Notes: generated by a model from the sequence alone, not told the origin. A DNA stretch of 60,359 nucleotides from Leptolyngbyaceae cyanobacterium SM1_4_3 (GCA_012031415.1 JAAUTN010000004.1:1-60359), one strand, 5' to 3'; counted from the first letter of the stretch, positions 8,253 to 17,388 are shown. Made by a program: numbers and translations.

Positions 8253-8870
8253 ATGAGTAATTGGCGAGATCCAACTGAAAATGATTTGGGGCCTCAGGAA
8301 TTAACAAGAGGTTCAATCTCAAAAAGAGAATCTTCTAGGAAGCAGTTACCAGGCGGGAAGAATTCAAATCCAAACACAACATCTAGCTTATTTCCACTGG
8401 TTCTACTTCTGCTTAATACATTCTTAAGCTGCTATTTAGTAATTGGACTTTCTTCTACAGGAGGAAAGCTTGAGTTTGTCCAATACCAACTTCAACAAAT
8501 TCACGACAACGTGAATAGAGAAGTGTTAAATGCAGGCGACAGCTTAAACAAAGGTCAACAGCTAACTTCAAATAATAAATGCTTTACGTTAACCTTACAG
8601 CTTGATGGAAATCTTGTTCTGTATAACAACAAGCAGGAAAGTTCTCTGTGGTCATCAGGAACATCCCAAAGAAATTCGAGCCATGCAATTATGCAACCCG
8701 ACGGTAATTTTGTCATATATAGTGATGGTGGATCTGCTGTTTGGGCTTCCAATACAAATACGTCTGGTGGTAGCCAATTGAAAGTTGAGAACGATGGTAA
8801 TGTGGTAATTTACACACGGGAAAACAAAAGAGTTTGGGAAACAGGCACAGGTGGGCAAAGTTGTAGCTGA
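8253..8870 (+). CDS. Membrane-anchored bulb-type (mannose-binding) lectin domain protein
   Basis: 205 residues. A hydrophilic N-terminus of about 47 residues is followed by one TM helix (LFPLVLLLLNTFLSCYLVIGL, about 48-70) and then a C-terminal B-lectin domain (about 95-200). The domain shows the repeating Q-x-D-G-N-(L/F)-V-(L/I)-Y motif: LQLDGNLVLY, MQPDGNFVIY, VENDGNVVIY, with intervening W residues (SLWSSG, AVWASN, RVWETG) typical of the monocot mannose-lectin beta-prism II fold. The second and third repeats differ from the canonical QxDxNxVxY only slightly. Likely topology is N-in with the lectin on the periplasmic side. It forms an operon with the upstream GTPase and has the same AT-rich composition. 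Confidence 0.8.
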   Translation: MSNWRDPTENDLGPQELTRGSISKRESSRKQLPGGKNSNPNTTSSLFPLVLLLLNTFLSCYLVIGLSSTGGKLEFVQYQLQQIHDNVNREVLNAGDSLNKGQQLTSNNKCFTLTLQLDGNLVLYNNKQESSLWSSGTSQRNSSHAIMQPDGNFVIYSDGGSAVWASNTNTSGGSQLKVENDGNVVIYTRENKRVWETGTGGQSCS

Positions 8871-9391
8871 CAGATTACCTAACATTGAACTGATTAGGTG
8901 CATAAAGTATTTATAGGCTTGAAGCTTCAATTAGAGCGCCCAGAGAGTCCTGCGTAGGAGCAATGCTTTCTAAAGTCTCGGTAGGATGTTGAAGTATAGA
9001 GGCAAGCTCGGTGATCTGTCGCATAACAACCTAGTTAGAGCAAATCTGCAAAGTTGGTCCGTGTTGTTGTAAGGGCTGTCGGTAGCCATTCAGCTTTACC
9101 ATTAGCTGTCTCCACACCAAGTCTTTACACTTCATAGATCGAGGTTGTCGGTGGGTTCAGAAACGCCAAGGAAGCGATCGCCTAAGGCAGTCGTTTGAGG
9201 TAGAAGTGGTAGAAGCACCGCAATGCTGTAGTACTACAGGCGTTACCTGAATGCGCCTGCCTGAGGACAACGGGTGGGGTACTTGCGATCGCTTTTGCAA
9301 CTATCCCCTACTATCTCATTGATGTGAATTTGATAGCTCAATTTTTCGTACGCTATACGCTCGAAAAGCCCGTTCGTCGAACTCACGTCGC
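8871..9391. other. Gene-poor intergenic stretch
   Basis: Apart from the fragment at 9243-9317, I find no convincing ORF or RNA gene here. It holds one HIP1 site and no clear terminator hairpin after the lectin gene. Confidence 0.5.
9243..9317 (-). pseudogene. C-terminal remnant of an EMAGG family gene
   Basis: The minus-strand translation EIVGDSCKSDRKYPTRCPQAGAF aligns with the end of the gene at 5612 (EMAGGIRKSDRKRPTRRSQTDAL). The nucleotide match to 5631-5690 is clear (GGGT-GGGG-ACTTGCGATCGCTTTTGC). The upstream part of the gene is missing. Confidence 0.7.
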
Positions 9392-9513
9392 TGTAGTTTT
9401 GTACAATGACAAACTCAGTTTTACTCACTTAAATCAGCAGAAAATTCTAGTGACTTAGCACAAACATCATCGGTATTGTTTGATCAACACACAAGTATCC
9501 GTACATTGTGGAA
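9392..9513 (+). repeat. Dispersed ~120-bp repeat 'TGTAGTTTTGT', copy 2
   Basis: Nearly identical to 6895-7015 across GACAAACTCAGTTTTACTCA and the following 50 bp, with a matching but diverged tail ending in GTACATTGTGGAA. It lies upstream of the LysE-family gene. Confidence 0.75.
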
Positions 9514-9523
9514 CATAGCAGAC

Positions 9524-9588
9524 GTAGGTTGGGTTGAAGTATGAAACCCAACGTCCGCATGGGTTACGCTGTCGCCAACCCATCCTAC
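9524..9588. repeat. GTAGG...CCTAC hairpin repeat, intact copy
   Basis: Begins GTAGGTTGGGTTGAAGTATG and ends GCCAACCCATCCTAC. It has two hairpins, GTTGGGTT...AACCCAAC and ATGGGTTACGCTGTCGCCAACCCAT. Confidence 0.8.
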
Positions 9589-9671
9589 CGTTAGCTCATT
9601 GCTCATCCCCAGACGCAAAACTCAATTCATGTAGCCTCAAAAAAACATTGATATGGGCTTTTACCGAGTTA

Positions 9672-10319
9672 ATGAAAGGAATGATTGACCCCACTAGACT
9701 CACGACTTATCTCATTACAGTTATCGCTTTAATCTCCACTCCCGGCCCCGGACAAACCCTTGTAGTGACGCAGAGCATTGCTGGCGGTCATAAAGCAGGC
9801 ATTTTGACAAGCCTGGGACTGAGCACTGGCACGTTAGTACACACTTTAGCAGCGACTCTTGGCTTGTCAACCATCCTGGCGGAGTCTGCGATCGCCTTTT
9901 CAGTAATTAAATACTTTGGCGCGATTTACTTAGTCTACCTGGGTGTCAAAGCAATTCTTGTTCAAGAATATCGTTTATCAGAGTCGAGAGTGACCCAGGT
10001 AACGCTGACCGAAAATAGACGCATCTTTACAACGGCTCTAGTTATCAGTGTTTTGAACCCCAAAGAGATCCTATTTTTTCTGGCGTTTCTACCCCAGTTT
10101 ATTGATCCAGGCAGAGGGTCTATTGCACTTCAGTTTCTTCTACTGGGTTTTATTCTCGCGGCAGTAGGAGTGATATTAGAATTTCTGTTGATTTTAGCCA
10201 CCTGTACATTTATGCAAAGACTAATACAGAGCGCTCAGTTTGCTGCATGGAGACAGCGCATTGCTGGAGCAGTTTTCGTTGGACTTGGTGTGCATCTTGC
10301 CCTGGCGAGTCAGAAGTAG
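9672..10319 (+). CDS. LysE/RhtB family amino-acid exporter
   Basis: 215 residues from the ATG at 9672, the usual length for the family; a longer upstream frame is possible but would add a non-conserved 46 residues derived from repeat DNA. Five to six TM helices are visible. The family signature STPGPGQTLVV lies near residue 22, followed by GGHKAGILTSLGLSTG, the GAIYLVYLGVKAI helix, and ISVLNPKEILFFLAFLPQF near 130. The family exports amino acids or their analogues across the inner membrane; the substrate here cannot be told. It stands alone, flanked by repeats on both sides. Confidence 0.85.
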   Translation: MKGMIDPTRLTTYLITVIALISTPGPGQTLVVTQSIAGGHKAGILTSLGLSTGTLVHTLAATLGLSTILAESAIAFSVIKYFGAIYLVYLGVKAILVQEYRLSESRVTQVTLTENRRIFTTALVISVLNPKEILFFLAFLPQFIDPGRGSIALQFLLLGFILAAVGVILEFLLILATCTFMQRLIQSAQFAAWRQRIAGAVFVGLGVHLALASQK

Positions 10320-10334
10320 AAGTTACACTCTACT

Positions 10335-10380
10335 ATTTGGGCTAGAGAAATGGTTTGGAAACGGAATCAAATTGAAGGTT
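10335..10380 (+). pseudogene. Remnant of the small WRxNQI ORF family
   Basis: Reads WAREMVWKRNQIEGYTN, matching the beginning and end of the intact family members at 12726 and 18236 (GWRN...KWRRNQIEGSEW) with the middle deleted. Confidence 0.55.
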
Positions 10381-10473
10381 ATACCAATCTAATGTGAGCT
10401 TGCACAGAATGAACCCTGGTGAAACAAGGGGCTTAAGCCCCTTGTTCTATGCAGCTTCACAAAGAATTGGTAT
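10381..10473. repeat. Palindromic element with ATACCAAT ends and CTTAAG core
   Basis: Starts ATACCAATCTAATG and ends AAAGAATTGGTAT. The core 10424-10447 is the shared GGGGCTTAAGCCCC palindrome. Sister copies lie at 45600-45692 (opposite orientation) and 48138-48214. Confidence 0.85.
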
Positions 10474-10521
10474 TAGCAATTTGATAGTCCGTTTCAGCGG
10501 AATGGGAAGTCGGGCACAATT

Positions 10522-10630
10522 CTGTAGTTTTGTACGTTGACAAACTCAGTTTTGATCACCCAAGTCGGCAGAAAAACAGGATGATTTAACACAGGTGTAG
10601 TTGTTATGGTTGAACCAACAGTTGAAGTTG
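10522..10630 (+). repeat. Dispersed ~120-bp repeat 'TGTAGTTTTGT', copy 3
   Basis: Begins TGTAGTTTTGTACGTTGACA and is most similar to copy 4 at 17384 (GGCAGAAAAAC-GGATGATTTA, TTGTTATGGTTG). It ends 34 bp before the muramidase start codon. It contains a TTGACA hexamer (10537-10542), but I see no convincing -10 box 17 bp downstream. Confidence 0.7.
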
Positions 10631-10663
10631 TTAGTTGAAACCAGTTAACCAAAGGATTAGAAA

Positions 10664-11374
10664 ATGATGAGATCGGTAAATGGTGGAATAATTTATGTCT
10701 TCCCCTTCATCACTTACTCCGATGGGCGAAAATCAATTTGCACCATTCCTTCAGGATACATTCAACAAGCTTTGTCTGAATCTGATTATGAAGATCTGAG
10801 TAATGAGTTTGAGTTGGACATAGCCTTAATCAAGGCAGTTGTAGAAGTTGAGTCTCATGGCTCTGGATTTTTATTGAGAGAGTTGCCTCCAGCACGTCCA
10901 AAGATTTTATTTGAGGGACACTGGTTCTTTAGATTGACTCCTAAACCTGTTTCTAGAAGCCGTCCTGATTTGTCCTATCCCAGGTGGGACAAAAGCAAGT
11001 ATAAAGGCGGTTCTGCTGAGTGGGAGCGACTGCTTGATGCGATGGAGTTTGATGAAATTCAGGCACTAAAAAGTGCGTCTTTTGGATTGGGGCAAGTGAT
11101 GGGATTTAATTATTCCCTTGCGGGTTGTTCCTCCATTCAACAGTTTATCCAGGAAAACTTTGCTGGAGAGTATTGGCAAGCCAGACACATGATGAACTTC
11201 ATTGTGAATCAAGGTCTTTTAGACGAGTTGAAAAGGAAGGACTGGGCTGGTTTTGCAAGAGGATATAATGGACCTGGCTACAGAAGAAATGAGTATGATA
11301 CTAAGCTTGAGAGAGCTTACAAGAAGCATTTGATTGCCACTGCAAGTCGCTGGTCAGACGAGGTGACAGCATAA
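10664..11374 (+). CDS. N-acetylmuramidase (DUF3380) family peptidoglycan hydrolase
   Basis: 236 residues. The N-terminal 40 residues are unassigned. The muramidase domain spans about 45-228, with IKAVVEVESHG (likely catalytic Glu), RPKILFEGHWFFRLT, a WDKSKYKGG segment, SASFGLGQVMGFNYSLAG, and ARGYNGPGYRRNEYDTKLERAYKKH. These are the family landmarks seen in phage endolysins and in effector or fungal-type muramidases. No signal peptide is present, so export would need a holin or other route, as with phage lysins. No other phage genes lie nearby, so it may be a domesticated lysin. Confidence 0.85.
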   Translation: MMRSVNGGIIYVFPFITYSDGRKSICTIPSGYIQQALSESDYEDLSNEFELDIALIKAVVEVESHGSGFLLRELPPARPKILFEGHWFFRLTPKPVSRSRPDLSYPRWDKSKYKGGSAEWERLLDAMEFDEIQALKSASFGLGQVMGFNYSLAGCSSIQQFIQENFAGEYWQARHMMNFIVNQGLLDELKRKDWAGFARGYNGPGYRRNEYDTKLERAYKKHLIATASRWSDEVTA

Positions 11375-11415
11375 TCATGGGCGGAAAGACAAGCAACAAA
11401 GAACAGCATATCTCA

Positions 11416-11500
11416 ATGGTGTCGGCATCGTAGTGAGTAATATATCTTCGATCGCAGCTTGGGTTCACCAAACCGTTATTGGGTTACTTTTAGCTAGGTA
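11416..11500 (+). repeat. ~85-bp duplicated upstream segment, copy 2
   Basis: Matches 7086-7170 (GGCATCGTAGTGAGTAATATATCTTCGATCGCA...GGTTCACCAA). It lies 140 bp before the AraC start. Confidence 0.6.
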
Positions 11501-11639
11501 GAGCGAGTTATCCATCAACGAAAGTTAGAGATAGTTTAGCCATTCTTTGAGGTGAAGTAAGATATTGCTCGGATACCTATCACTGCGTGAATTTCTAAAC
11601 TCAGAACTTAAGAGTCTAAGTCAAATAGGATAAGCCCCA

Positions 11640-12554
11640 ATGCTAAAAACAGAATCTGCGATAGGGAATCTTGTTAACCCACTCGAACTCAAGCAACAAT
11701 CGACTGAAACTGTGGTGCTGTCCAGTCGGCAATTGAACTGGAATGGCATCTTGGTTGAACAGTATCTATATTCTCCAAGTCGAGATGAAGTTAAAAGTCC
11801 TGCCCTATCTGACCATCGGCTCATCTTACCCCTGGGACCCCCCGCTCCTTTGATCCAGGAACGCGACGATCGCCTGCATGAATCAATTCCGCAGAGGGGA
11901 GATAGCATCTTTGTTCCTGCTGGATATCCGGGTTCCTGGCGATGCCCCACAAAGGATATCAACCACCCAAAAAAGCAGCAGTTGCACATTTGGTTAAAAC
12001 CAGAGTTGATTAAACAAGTCGCTGAGGGATCGGACATTGATGTAGACCGACTCGACCTCGTGAACTGTTTCGGACGGCAAGATTCACAGCTTCATCATCT
12101 CGCAATGATGCTTCTCGCTGAGTTGCAGTCAAATAGCATCATGGGGCAGCTATACGTCGAATCATTAACTCAAGTTTTAGTTATTCACCTGCTGCGACAC
12201 TATTCTACCTTCACACAGCCCATTACCTCTGAAAACAGAAGCTTAAATCACACTCGCTTGCATCAAGCGATCGATTATATTCACGCTCACCTTGACCGAG
12301 ATTTATCACTGGCTGAAATTGCAGGCGCGATCAATATTACCCCGACTTATTTTGCCACTTTGTTTAAACGCGCTACAGGTCTCTCTCCGCATCAATACGT
12401 GATTCAACAGCGAGTAGAACGGGCGAAATCGCTGCTGTCGAAAACGGATTTGGCGATCGCAGACATTGCCCTATAGGTAGGCTTCTCTAACCAGAGCCAC
12501 TTAACGCGACACTTCAAACGCCTGATTGGAGTGACCCCAGGGCAGGTTCGCTAA
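11640..12554 (+). pseudogene. AraC family transcriptional regulator with an in-frame amber stop
   Basis: Begins at the ATG at 11640. Residues 1-190 form a cupin-like ligand domain with no clear effector. The AraC DNA-binding domain starts near residue 205 (HQAIDYIHAHLDRDLSLAEIAGAINITPTYFATLFKRATGLSP). The second helix-turn-helix begins LAIADIAL, then TAG at 12474-12476, and the same frame continues VGFSNQSHLTRHFKRLIGVTP to a natural TAA at 12552-12554. One C-to-T change (CAG to TAG) explains the stop. The truncated product (278 residues) would lack the recognition half of the second HTH and is unlikely to bind DNA normally. The flanks are intact, so the change is recent or is an error. Confidence 0.85.
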
Positions 12555-12725
12555 GATCATAAGAATGTGACAAATCACTGTAAGAATGTGCAAGAAGTTG
12601 AGCATTAGAGGTCGTTACATTTGCGTTGGATAAGCAAGTGTGACTGAGTAATAAAACTGAATTTGCGCCATCTATCTGCTCATTGCGCCAATTGAGTTGC
12701 CCACTCACAGCTATCTGAGAACGAG

Positions 12726-12959
12726 ATGCAAGCAACTGTAAATAATTGGAGCGGTACAATGCAAACTCAAAGGATGGGTTTCTTATACAGGTTCTACTGC
12801 TTGGGCTGGAGAAATGCCTCGTTGAGGTGCTTTTCCCGATTTCAACATGGGTTGCTCAGTATATTCCTTTACTATCGTCAAGGTTTTGCAGAGGGATCGA
12901 AGTGGAGGCGGAATCAAATAGAAGGATCAGAGTGGAGACGAAATCAAATTGAGTGTTAG
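12726..12959 (+). CDS. Unrecognised 77-residue ORF of a repeated family, copy 1
   Basis: I do not recognise this protein. The reading starts MQATVNNWSGTMQTQRMG and continues FLYRFYCLGWRNASLRCF, is rich in Trp, Arg, Tyr and Phe, and ends with a tandem GSKWRRNQIE / GSEWRRNQIE motif. A second copy at 18236-18469 preserves the frame, start, stop and nearly every structural residue. In the aligned 3' two-thirds about half of the codon differences are silent (for example TTG/TTA, AGG/AGA, TTT/TTC, CAA/CAG, GAG/GAA). That pattern supports translation rather than a structural repeat. No strong ribosome-binding site is visible. It lies 51 bp before a PEP-CTERM protein gene. Confidence 0.55.
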   Translation: MQATVNNWSGTMQTQRMGFLYRFYCLGWRNASLRCFSRFQHGLLSIFLYYRQGFAEGSKWRRNQIEGSEWRRNQIEC

Positions 12960-13010
12960 CAATTTGACTGTACTCAAAAGAACATTGAATACTTACCCCA
13001 TTTACCTATC

Positions 13011-13631
13011 ATGAACATAAGTGCTTTATCCACTGTTGGTGCAGCATTGACTGTGCTTACCACCCTGAACTCTGCTCCAGCTTATGCAGCACTGCTAGAT
13101 TTTCAATTCTCCTTCGTCGATGCCGCATCAGGTACGCCAGTCAGCGGCAGCTTTCAGTTTGATGACTCCACCGAGCCGATCGTTCCCTCTAACCCTGCTC
13201 TTGCTGGTGTTTTCTATCAAAATGCCAGCCCAAGCTCCACTATCACCGTTGGCGATCAGGTGTTTGAAGGCGGAGGGAACTCTCTGGTGGTTGCCAATGA
13301 TTTTGTGAATCCTACTCCCCTCGATGTTTTTGATCTCCTCATCTTTGATGACTTTGTTGATTTCGACCCCAGCAACCCAGCGAGCAGCGTGTACACAGGA
13401 TTATTTCTGTTCGATGCCGATGCCCTAGCTACAAATGCGCCTCCTACAGCTGTGCCTGCCAGCGCACGTTTTGCCTCAGTCACAGTCGGGAATACAACTT
13501 ACAGCTCTATCGACAGTTCAACAACAATCAAAGCCGTGACAACTGCATCGGTTCCTGAGCCAGCCTCAGTTTTAGGACTTTTAGGACTGGCGATGCTTGG
13601 AATCAAGTTCTACCCAAAACGGCATGGCTAA
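13011..13631 (+). CDS. PEP-CTERM sorting domain protein
   Basis: 206 residues. A signal peptide covers 1-25 (ALTVLTTLNSAPAYAALLDF). The middle is acidic and beta-rich, with no recognised enzyme domain (FVDAASGTPVSGSFQFDD, DNSTE-like acidic turns). The C-terminus is a sorting tag VPEPASVLGLLGLAMLGIKF followed by basic residues, recognised by exosortase in the envelope. The protein is therefore secreted and probably processed to the cell surface or exopolysaccharide. Exosortase itself is not in this window. Function of the mature domain is unknown; three more tagged proteins occur here. Confidence 0.8.
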   Translation: MNISALSTVGAALTVLTTLNSAPAYAALLDFQFSFVDAASGTPVSGSFQFDDSTEPIVPSNPALAGVFYQNASPSSTITVGDQVFEGGGNSLVVANDFVNPTPLDVFDLLIFDDFVDFDPSNPASSVYTGLFLFDADALATNAPPTAVPASARFASVTVGNTTYSSIDSSTTIKAVTTASVPEPASVLGLLGLAMLGIKFYPKRHG

Positions 13632-13651
13632 GTAGCCGGGCTTCATGAACT

Positions 13652-13800
13652 GTAGGATGGGTTAGCGATAGCGTAACCCATGCAGATGTTGGGTTTCATG
13701 CTTCAACCCAACCTACGCCTTACGCAAACAGAACCTAAAAGCGATCGCCACGCAACAAGGGGCTTAAGCCCCTTGTTCCTTCGGTGAATGCGTAAGTCCT
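13652..13800. repeat. Two abutting palindromic repeats
   Basis: 13652-13716 is a GTAGG...CCTAC repeat in inverted orientation (GTAGGATGGGTTAGCGATAGC ... AACCCAACCTAC). It is followed directly by 13718-13800, a copy of the TTACGCA...TGCGTAAGTCCT element with the CTTAAG core at 13755-13778. The second has lost the first bases of its left end, which suggests it inserted beside the first. Confidence 0.8.
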
Positions 13801-13886
13801 GTCTTAACAAGATTGAGTAATATCTTCAACTCGTTCTACACTTATCCTGACTTGGCAAGGGCAACCTTTCACATGGGAGACAGAGG

Positions 13887-16800
13887 ATGACTCAGAACTG
13901 GCACGACTGGGTTTGTTTGGGACTGACAACGCTCGCTGTGGGCGGAACATGGCTCGACAGCACCGCCCTTGCCCAAATTACACCTGATGACACTCTGGGT
14001 GCAGAAGGCTCTCGCGTTCGCTCCAATGCTACCGTGCAAGGTGAACCCGCTGACCTGATTGAAGGCGGAGCCGTTCGCAATGCCAACCTGTTCCACAGTT
14101 TCCAAGAATTCAACGTCGAGGAACAGCAGCGGGTTTACTTTGACAATCCCGCTGGCATCGACAATATCTTTTCTCGTGTCACAGGGGGCAATCCTTCCAA
14201 TATCCTCGGTACTTTAGGTGTGGATGGGGCTGCTAATCTGTTTTTGCTCAATCCCAACGGCATTTTGTTTGGTGCCAATGCCAGCTTAGATGTGCAGGGG
14301 TCGTTCTTGGCAACGACGGGCAACGGCTTCCTCTTTGAAAATAACGAAGTGTTTAGCGCGACCAGTCCAGAAGCACCCCTGCTGGCAGTCAGTGTGCCAC
14401 TGGGGGTGCAGTATGGGGCGAACCCGCCAGGAGCCATTACCGTGCAGGGCAGTGCGCTACGGGTGAACGAAGCCCAAAGCCTGATTTTGGCAGGTGGGGA
14501 AGTGCTGCTAGAGGATGCTTCGCTGGCTGTGGCGTTGCTCCAAAACGGGCAAGTTGTGGGATTGCGAGAAGGGGGACGCATTGACATCGGTGCTGTCGCT
14601 GGGGTAGGAACCCTGGAGTTGAGCGAGACGAACAACTTGTTGAGTTTAAGATTTCCAGAAGACTTAGCACGAGCAGATGTCCGTCTCACCGATACCACTA
14701 CGCTGGATGTCCGAGCTAACAATGGGGGAGACATTGCGATCGCTGCCCAGAACATCGATATTTTAGAAGGGAGCAGCCTTCTAGCTGGAATATTTGGAGG
14801 GTTGGAGTTTCCTGGTAGTCAAGCGGGTGATATTCGTCTTGATGCAACCAATGCAATTCGGATTGATCAGAGAAGCCTTTTGAATAACGTAGTAGGTTCA
14901 GATACGGTCGGAGCGGGCGGTACTGTGGAGATTACTACAGATACCTTGCAAGTGAGCAATGGTGCTCAACTAAGTGCTAGCACCTTTGGACGAGGTGATG
15001 CGGGAAATGTCATTATCGATGCCCGCGATCGCGTTTCCTTTAATAATGGTTCTGCCTTTAGCAGTGTGGAATCATTAGAGGCAGTCGGAACAGGGGGCAA
15101 TGTGGAGATTACCACAGGCACCTTGCGAGTGAGCAATGGCGCTGGACTAGTTACTAGAACCTTTGGGCAAGGTAATGCAGGCAATGTCATTATCAACGCC
15201 CGTGATCGCGCTGTCTTTGACGGTGGTTCTGCCTTCACCAATGTGGCATCATCAGAAGCAATCGGAACGGGTGGCAATGTAGAGATCACCACAGGTAGCT
15301 TGCGAGTGAGCAATAGAGCTGCACTAAATGCTATTACCTTCGGGCAAGGCAACGCAGGAAATATCATCATCAACGCCCGCAATCGCGTTACCTTTGACGG
15401 TGGTTCTGCCGTCAGCAACGTAGGAGTAGGGGCAGTTGGAACAGGGGGTAATGTGGAGATTACCACAGGTAGCTTGCGAGTGAGCAGTGGCGCTGCACTA
15501 AGTGCTAGTACCGTTGCACGAGGTGATGCAGGGAATATTATCATCAACGTCCGCGATCGCGTTTCTTTTGACGGTGGTTCTGCCCGCAGCGTTGTAGAAT
15601 CAGGGGCAATTGGAACGGGCGGCAGGGTGGAAGTTACCACAGGTACTTTAGAAGTGAGCAACGGCGCTGCACTAAATGCTACTACCCGTGGACAAGGTGA
15701 TGCGGGGGATGTTGTTATCAACGCTCGCGATCGCGTCTCCTTTGACTTTGGTTCTGCCGTCAGCAGTGTAGGATCAGAGGCAGTTGGAACAGGCGGTACT
15801 GTGGAAATTACTACAGGTACCTTGCAGGTGAACAATGAGACTCTACTAAGTGCTAGTACCCGTGGACAAGGTGATGCAGGGGATATCATCATTAACGCCC
15901 GCGATCGCGTCTCCTTTGACGGTGGTTCTATCTTAAGTGCTAGTACCTTTGGAGAAGGCAATGCAGGGGATATCATCATTAACGCCCGCGATCGCGTTTC
16001 CTTTGACAATCTAAGTGATGCCTCTACTGAAGTAAGGTCAGATGCAATCGGAACGGGCGGTGATATTGTCATTACCACGAGAGCACTGTCAGTTACAAAT
16101 GCTTTAGGTTTATTCGCAGGCACTTCTGGACAAGGTGATGCAGGGGATATCATTATCAACGCCCGCGATCGCGTCTCCTTTGACTTTGGTTTGTCTCTAC
16201 TAGAGTAGGCTTAGACGCAATCGGAACGGGCGGTGATGTTGTCATTACCACGAGAGCGCTGTCAGTTACAAATGGTGCAGAGTTACTCGCAGAGACTTCT
16301 GGACGAGGTGGTGCAGGGGATGTCATTATCAACGCCCGCGATCGTGTCTCCTTTGACTTTGGTTTTGTCTCTACCGACGTAGGTTCAAACGCAATTGGAG
16401 CGGGCGGTGATGTTGTCATTACCACTAGAGTGCTGTCAGTTACAATGGTGCATTATTCGCAGAGACTCGTGGACGAGGGCGGGCGGGCGATGTCATCATT
16501 CGCAGTGCTGAGTCTACCACCCTCACTGATAGCAGCATCCTGACCGAAACCTCAACAGCAAGTCGCGGCGGCGATATTGAGATTCATACGGGTTCGTTAA
16601 CCTTAGCTGATGCCGAAATCAGCACTCGCACCACAGCGCAAGGGGATGCAGGGGACATGACCATTGCTGTAAGCGACACCCTAACGGCAACCGCCAGCGA
16701 AATTAGCACCTCAGCCACGAGTGAGGTAGCCTCTGGAGGCGGCATCACGATTAGGGCAAACACGATTGGTCTTCGCAACGATAGCGATATTGAGACCAAC

Positions 16801-17388
16801 GTAGCAGGCGCAGGCACAGGTGGCGATATCGTTGTCACTGCTGGGGCTGTAGTTGCTTACGATGACAGCGACATTCTGGCGTATGCCCTTGATGGTCGTG
16901 GGGGCGATGTGCAACTCAACACTGACCTGTTTTTAGGTGAAGGCTATCGTCCTGCCCCTGAAGGCATCGATCTGCGATCGCTCGATGGCAACGACCGGGT
17001 AGATGTCAACGCCAGTGGTGCGATTCCTGGTAGCGTGAGCCTGCCCGATGTCAGCTTCATCCAAAACAGTTTGAGTGAGTTACCTCAAGTGCCCGTTGAC
17101 CCCGACCAGTTGCTTGCTAATAGCTGCATTGCCCGCAGCGACCCGCGAGGCAGCTTCATCGTCACCGGAGCAGGGGGTTTACCGTCCCGTCCTGGAACTG
17201 CAATGGCTTCTCCCTTTCCCACAGGCACCGTGCAAGCGATTCCACAAGAGCGCAGTGTTGATGCGTCTGCCCCCGGTGCTGAAGACGAGTATCGCTGGCA
17301 GCCAGGAGAGCCGATTGTAGAGCCGCAGGGAGTGTATCAGTTGCCCGACGGACGACTGGTGATGAGCCGCGAGTGTTCACAGATGTAG
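13887..17388 (+). pseudogene. Filamentous-haemagglutinin-type TpsA exoprotein, copy 2 (two frameshifts)
   Basis: About 1167 residues if restored. A signal peptide spans about 1-30 (LAVGGTWLDSTALAQ). The TPS secretion domain (about 35-185) carries the hallmark FLLNPNGILFGANA and the flanking NLFHSF and VQGSFLAT motifs. A beta-helix of ~175-bp coding repeats follows, then the C-terminal module shared with copy 1. The frame is lost at 16190-16192 (TTT where a neighbouring repeat has TTTT) and again at 16444-16445 (AA where a neighbouring repeat has AAA), after which the original protein sequence resumes to 17388. Exported adhesins of this type need a TpsB pore, absent here. The final residues and stop codon come from a dispersed repeat that starts at 17384. 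Confidence 0.85.
15021..16360 (+). repeat. Tandem 174-177 bp coding repeats in TpsA copy 2
   Basis: The INARDRVSFD-encoding segment recurs at about 15021, 15198, 15375, 15549, 15723, 15897, 15984, 16161 and 16334. One 87-bp half unit is at 15897-15984. Most units contain a CGCGATCGCG (HIP1) site, so HIP1 is itself tandemly amplified here. Confidence 0.85.

Noticed and set aside
14966-16159. 397-codon minus-strand ORF opposite TpsA copy 2
   Set aside because: It mirrors the 174-177 bp repeats and has no independent similarity. The plus-strand protein has clear family motifs and a signal peptide.
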